A DNA stretch of 64,000 nucleotides from Strix aluco (taxonomy: Eukaryota > Chordata > Aves > Strigiformes > Strigidae). Of the stretch, positions 59,037 to 64,000 are shown in pieces; position 1 is the stretch's first letter, and each line of letters starts with the position of its first letter. The stretch is from NCBI RefSeq assembly GCF_031877795.1, contig NC_133955.1, positions 2,852,001 to 2,916,000 on the forward strand. Reading direction: 5' to 3'. The position numbers and the translations under genes are program-made. Below the pieces are notes generated by a model. It worked only from the letters and a program-made list of their open reading frames with translations, did not search any database and was not told where the DNA came from.

Positions 59037-59100
59037 CTCAATCTCCCCGCACAGGGCGACGCTTTTACGCCACTTTTGCGACGGCCGGAAAGGAGGTGGG
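59037..59100 (-). other. CEPT1: CEPT1 non-coding first exon (5' end approximate)
   Basis: A good minus-strand donor (attgag|gtaaatg, GT at 59036-59035) follows CpG-rich sequence. The transcription start is a guess from the position of the promoter core. An alternative donor exists near 59001. Confidence 0.5.
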
Positions 59101-59129
59101 CGGTGGCGGCGGCGCGCGCCGGGGGCGGG

Positions 59130-59191
59130 GCAGGGCGGAGAGGGGCGGGGCGGCGCGAGGCCGCCGCGGGGACGGCGCGGGAGCGGCTGAG
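59130..59191 (+). other. DRAM2: Probable DRAM2 non-coding first exon
   Basis: Plus-strand exon end at gctgag|gtaaat, mirroring the CEPT1 first-exon donor. The gene assignment rests on synteny: DRAM2 lies head-to-head with CEPT1 in mammals. No DRAM2 coding exon was found in the window, so the coding part should lie beyond 64000. Start approximate. Confidence 0.45.
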
Positions 59192-62100
59192 GTAAATGGG
59201 GGGGGACGGGGACACACACACCGAGCGCGGCCTCCCCGGTGCTCCCCTCAGCGACCCTTCGGCCTCCCTTCGGCCTCCCTTCGGCTCCCCGTCACTCCTC
59301 CCGCTGTCCCGGGGACTCCTCGCTGTCACCCCCGGCCTCCTCCTTCCTGACCCCCTCACAGCCCCGGCCGCCCTCACCGCTGTCGCTCGCCGCGCATAAC
59401 GACCCGCCGGCCGCCCTGGAGCCCCCGACGCCCCTACAGACCCCCAGTTACTTCAGGTGTCCCCCCTCCCTCCCCTAGCAAATCCCCTGCCATCCCGGTC
59501 CCCCTGCCTCGTGCCCCCCTGTCAGCCCTAGTGACCCCCCAGCACTCTCCCTGCTGCCCCAGTGACCCTCGACCACCATCCCCCGTGGCCCCCCATCGCT
59601 TCCAGTGACCCTCGTAGCCCTGGGGACCCCATCGAGCCCCTCTGCCCTTTCACCTCCCAGCCCTCTGGCCTCCCCTTTCCCCCCTCCATCTCCCTTCCTG
59701 CCCAATACTCTCCTAAACCTTCCCTCCAAACCCTTCTCCCTCTCTCTTACCACCCAGAGCTGCCCTCCACACACCCGACACCTCCAGTCCTTCTCCGTGA
59801 CCTTGTGATATCTTCGATTCCCCAGGCGTAACGTAGGAAAGTGTCTCCCGTGCTCTGCTTCGAGTACTCACGTATTTTTAGCTGCTTTTCTCTGGTTAGA
59901 CAGGTTGGACTGACAGGTAGCATGCGTTCATCCTGGACGCTGAGCTCCTCAGTCAGCTGTAGCGACAGGCCAGTATCGTGGCATGCCAGGTTTCTAAAAC
60001 AGGCATTGGTACATCCTTATGTCACGGTATCTTGTGCCTGGCTCTGTTTGGTTTGGCGCTGTGCCATTCTGCTGCTTCCCCAGCTGGGTGACAGGGGCTT
60101 AGCGAGGGCATGAAGATCCTCGCCTCAACCCTCTGGAAGCTGACCCCCATATCCAAAAGATTTAATAGCAACTTTTTTTTGGTGTCTGTACTGAGAAAAC
60201 ACTCAAAATGAGTCATCTGTCATTACCCTGCAGCGGGAACAACAAAGGTGACACATTTCCTACTTTCTTACTTCTAGTCCTTTGAGGATTAGCAACCTTT
60301 GACTGCTGTTATCAGTTTGACCCTGTCAATAAGTTGCGCCAATGAACATGTTTCTGACTCATCCCCATCCAACCTTTGTGTTTACTTAGGAACGCACCAG
60401 GCAAATTGCTTTGTCTCTCTTTCTTCCTTCAGCACTGTGTCTGTTGGAGTATTTAGCTAGAGAGAAAAAGGAGTATCCCTTAGTCAGGCTTTATCTCTGC
60501 CTGTCTTGCTGAGAGAGCAGGGAAAGGGCAGTTGATAATCTCGGTATCAGATTAATTTAGAAATTTCCCTTTTCCCCACATACTTTGACCATCTTTTCAG
60601 CATTATCATTCTACATAAACTTTCCGCTGTTAATGGTCTTGGCCACCTTTCATTTTCACTTGTAGTTTCTATTCCACATGTTCAAGCATGTGCAGAATGC
60701 TGCTGCACACTTCCTGAATTGAAAGAAAAACCTCAGAGATGATTAAAATCTCTGCTTTTGAAACGCTTCCTTGACAATTGATGATAATTAGCTAATGTCT
60801 GTTGCAGAAGAGATCTGTGATACTCAATCTGGGGCTTTAAAATCCCCTTAGGACACAGAAGTGCCTACAGATCAGGATAAATGTTTAAGAAAAGCATAGT
60901 TATGTTGAAAAGAGAGGCTAACCATTGCCCTTACATAATCAGTTGGCAAAGGACCTTGTGGAAAACACAAGGAGGTTGAGTGTGTTTTCTTTCTCACTGC
61001 TGAAAACAATAGGACAGGATGAGGTGTTAATTTATTTCAGGACCTTCCAGCTGGCAAATTGCAAGGCAACTCCATCCTGCCTCCCAGTGATTTGAGCTGC
61101 CTGGTTCCGCTTCTGCGTGCAGATAGATCCCTGTGGGTTGGCAGAGACACGGTGGATCTGCAGCAGTGCGAAGTTCAGACGGCCTTGAGCAGACGGTGCC
61201 ATAAATGTGCACAAGACTTTGCACCGGGCAAAGCCTGGGGTTGGTATATACAGTCTGCCCACGTAAGAGCGTGAAAAAAGTCTTGCTGTCACTGAAAAGA
61301 ATTAAACAGGGAAGGGAGATGATAAGAATTCAGGAAAGATCTTGACAGGGCTAAGAAAGAGAATTTAGTGGGGAAAAATTTACAAACCAGTTTTAAGCGT
61401 AAGGAGAGTTCATCAGGGGTTTGTGTCTGTGAAAGTAAGAGCTGCAGTTTTCTGACAGAGCCAAATCAGCTCTAATCCCTGTGCCGTTGGGCTGTACCAG
61501 CCTGCAGTTATATTCACAGTAAGAAATTGTGCCTCACCAGAGCTCTCAGGTTGCAGCGGAAGCTACCACACTGCTCTTCATGCCTGACCACATAAAAACG
61601 ACCCTAATTTGTGTCCAGGCCTTAGCTCTGGGCTAAGTGACAGCACAGGTTGCAGAGATGCCCAAGCTCGACTGACTGAGGGCTTCTCTGCGGCAGGGCT
61701 TGCTCAGGGCTTGCTCATTTATTATGTACTAAGAGCAATATGCAGGGGGGGAATGGGGAATAGCTGTTCTGCTTTACTAAGCTCGCCTTAGTCCAGGTAA
61801 ATCAATCTGCACAGGCATGTAAATACTCCCAACAGGTGGAAAATCTGCATTGCCTGAGCCTCACCCCCACATAGCTTCAGTCCCGCTGCATCCTCGTGTA
61901 CCCCAGAACTGCATCTGAGCAGCACCCAAACGCTGCAGACGTCTGTGCGAGCTTATGAGTATCACCAGCTGACAGGAACGCAGCACAGTATCCCCTCTCT
62001 GACCCCGTCTCCAGGGTGGGAAAATGGCAGCTGCTCATGTGAAGACGGGAGTTGTGGGGTGTCTGGTTAAATTCAGGTATCCTGCCACGTATTTAGTGTG

Positions 62101-63845
62101 TCAGCAGCATCACACTGGGATGCCCATCCACAGTGGAACGGGAAGACTCCGTGTTCTGTCCTCTTCCTTAGGTGAAAGCCGTGATCCTAGGCACTGGATT
62201 TAATTGCATTAAAACAGTTGCATTCATTGGTTTTCTTGAAGGCTTCTCACTTCAAGTTAAATCTTTGTGTAGACAAGTCCTATACATCAAAAAGTCTTAA
62301 ACACCTGTTTTTTCTGCATTTCTATCATCCCACCATACACAAGCTTCGCTCCTTAAACCACTTGGAACATAGGAAAAACATTGTGTCAGGCCAACAATCC
62401 ATCTAATCCAATGTCCAGTCAGCAGCAGTGACTAATAGAAGATGCTAAGGAGAATAAAAACTATAGAGTAAGAGGTATAGAAGTACCTCACATCTTGATT
62501 ATTTTCCTTTATATTTCAAAGATTTAGGAAAAAAAAATGAAGGAAATGTGGAACTTCAGAAAAATGACTTTGGATTCCCCTTGAGGTGACATTTCTTTTG
62601 ATGCCCTTGTTCTCAGGTACGTGGCATATTGTTTTGGTGTTTTGTTTTCAGGCAAAAACCTATTAGCTCAAAAATAAAGCTAAGGCACTGTTAACATTTA
62701 AATGCTAAAGGAAAAGTAAAGTCTAAGCATCAGGCTGCCTAAAGTTTGGAATGACACGCCCAGGCACGTAACATCTATAACAGAGAATGCCATGCAAAAT
62801 ACAGATTTCTCTTTCAAACTCCCAATTTACTCATACAAGAGACAGGATTGTGAAGTTATATTCATTACTATTTTTAGTCTTAAAGTTGTCTTAAGTTTAC
62901 AGACTTAAAATGGAAGCCAACATTAGAGAGTAAACGTTGTACTTAGCTTAAAAATGAAAGCTTAAGGGTAAGAAAGCAAGCAACTTTAATTCTATCACTT
63001 TACTCACTACATCCCCTGTTAGACACCTTTATCTGCTACCTAACATCTTCCTTACAAGCAGCTGAACCTTTAATTTTATGAGGATGTAACTGTACATTCT
63101 TTTCAAGGATTATCAGTTAGAGCTGGCTTTGGTTACCTCCCAGGAGCATGCCAGAGCTCATTTGTTCTTGCCTGAACCACTAATATTCTAGCCTTAAAAG
63201 CAGCACAAACACAAGTCACCAGTTTCTGGCAAATGAACAATTCTCATTATGCGTTGTTATGCATCATGTGATGCATCTATCCATCTACCTATCAGCCTGG
63301 ATTTCCACAAGCTCTCCTAGACATGTGTGCTGGCCTGGTCAGCCAAAAGATACAGCCCAGGTCTGCTGGGACCAAATACCTGCCGTGTGCAGTAAGTCCA
63401 TGTCAGAAGAGTGCTGAGCGCTCTTAAGTGAGATGCAAAAGAGCTGATCAGCTCTGATCTGTTGCAAGATTCACCCACTTTTGTTTCAACTTCTTTTTCC
63501 CTCCCATGAGACTTTCTAGTCTTAGTGCCTTCTATCCCTTTCTTCCTTTCCTCTTTCTCCTTTCTTTCAGTCTCTCAATGCCCACCTCCTAAAACCTCTC
63601 AGTGCTGCACTCCTTCCTGTTTTGTCTGAACATTATTTTGTTTTTCTCACGTACTGTTTGATCTTTGCCTGGATGCCCTTGGATCTGTACTCTTTATTAT
63701 TTGCTCTTCACCGTTGTCCTACTTCATATTCCATTTACAGTCTCCAGTTTCAACTATGCTAAAACACTTCCTGTACTCTTCTCACCAGTGTAAATGTAAG
63801 GGAATACCAACAGTAAAATGGCATAAAACACAGGGGTGAGTATAG
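59192..63845 (+). other. DRAM2: Probable DRAM2 intron 1
   Basis: Starts with a C-rich low-complexity stretch (about 59220-59820) of irregular 'ccagtgaccctc'-like units, then ordinary AT-rich DNA. A possible old repeat lies near 62365-62460. No coding exon recognised on either strand. Confidence 0.5.
62365..62460 (+). repeat. Possible ancient CR1/LINE-derived relic
   Basis: The phrase 'ccaacaatccatctaatcc' and nearby text resembles an old amniote CR1-type repeat ('ccatctagcccagtatcctg...cagtggccagtaccagatgct'). Very diverged; a library search would decide. Confidence 0.35.
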
Positions 63846-64000
63846 CCTAGAGAAGAGAAGGCTCAGGTGGGATCTCACCTCCCTGCCTGGAGGGAGGGTG
63901 CAAAGAGGAGGGAGCCAGGCTCTTTTCAGCGGTGCCCAGTGCCAGGCCCAGAGGCTGTGGGCACAAACTGCAACATGGGAGGTTCTGTGGGAACATCAGG
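63846..64000 (+). mobile_element. CR1 LINE fragment, running off the window
   Basis: Matches the CR1 region just upstream of the 3' tail: 'gagaagagaaggctcagg', 'ggagccaggctcttttcag', 'ggttctgtgggaacatcagg'. Truncated at its 5' end and by the window edge. Confidence 0.9.

Larger units (their letters stand above)
58850..59420. promoter_or_regulatory. CpG island, bidirectional CEPT1/DRAM2 promoter
   Basis: CpG-dense, with tandem GC boxes (ggggcggggc at 59122-59131, ggggcggggcgg near 59143-59154), an ETS-like ccggaaa at 59089-59095 and no TATA box. Divergent donor sites at 59036 (minus) and 59192 (plus) bracket a core of about 155 bp. Matches the head-to-head CEPT1-DRAM2 arrangement of mammals. 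Confidence 0.75.

Noticed and set aside
59192-64000. DRAM2 coding exons
   Set aside because: No sequence encoding the known DRAM2 start (MWWFQQG) or its other conserved segments was found on the plus strand, so the coding part is taken to lie outside the window.

Overview
The window looks like bird (Aves) nuclear DNA. Spliced vertebrate genes with GT-AG introns sit among several CR1 LINE 3' ends, whose tails carry the avian 'gattct' motif, and one solo ERVL-type LTR. Short introns, CpG islands and GC-rich minisatellites on the left are typical of avian microchromosomes. The gene order DENND2D > < CEPT1 | DRAM2 is the order I know from human 1p13, so this is the orthologous avian block. Species cannot be fixed from the sequence alone.

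Layout. 1-8.3 kb: GC-rich intergenic DNA with a CR1 tail and no gene I can recognise. 8.3-9.5 kb: CpG island with minisatellites that holds DENND2D exon 1. 8944-20489 (+): complete 12-exon DENND2D CDS (467 aa); every exon junction was checked for phase. About 20.5-27.1 kb: DENND2D 3' UTR, then the convergent intergenic gap with a CR1 copy and a solo LTR that has a perfect 5-bp target duplication. 27955-57242 (-): complete CEPT1 CDS (8 coding exons in the canonical form, 416 aa) in about 30 kb of AT-rich introns. About 59.0-59.2 kb: CpG island acting as a CEPT1/DRAM2 divergent promoter, with non-coding first exons on both strands. 59.2-64 kb: probable first intron of DRAM2, whose coding exons are not in the window, ending in a truncated CR1.

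Function. CEPT1 makes phosphatidylcholine and phosphatidylethanolamine from diacylglycerol (last step of the Kennedy pathway) in ER/nuclear membranes. DENND2D is a DENN-domain exchange factor of the Rab9 class. DRAM2 is a lysosomal/autophagy membrane protein. They are syntenic neighbours; only CEPT1 and DRAM2 appear to share a control region.

Main discovery candidate. CEPT1 contains two versions of coding exon 4. The canonical one (36028-36112) and a second, intact one (44194-44278) have exactly the same length (85 nt), the same phases and good splice sites, and encode two divergent versions (12 of 29 residues identical) of the same membrane segment. Because 85 is not a multiple of 3, including both or neither would break the frame. 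This is the signature of mutually exclusive exons, and would give two CEPT1 isoforms differing in one membrane helix just after the catalytic motif.
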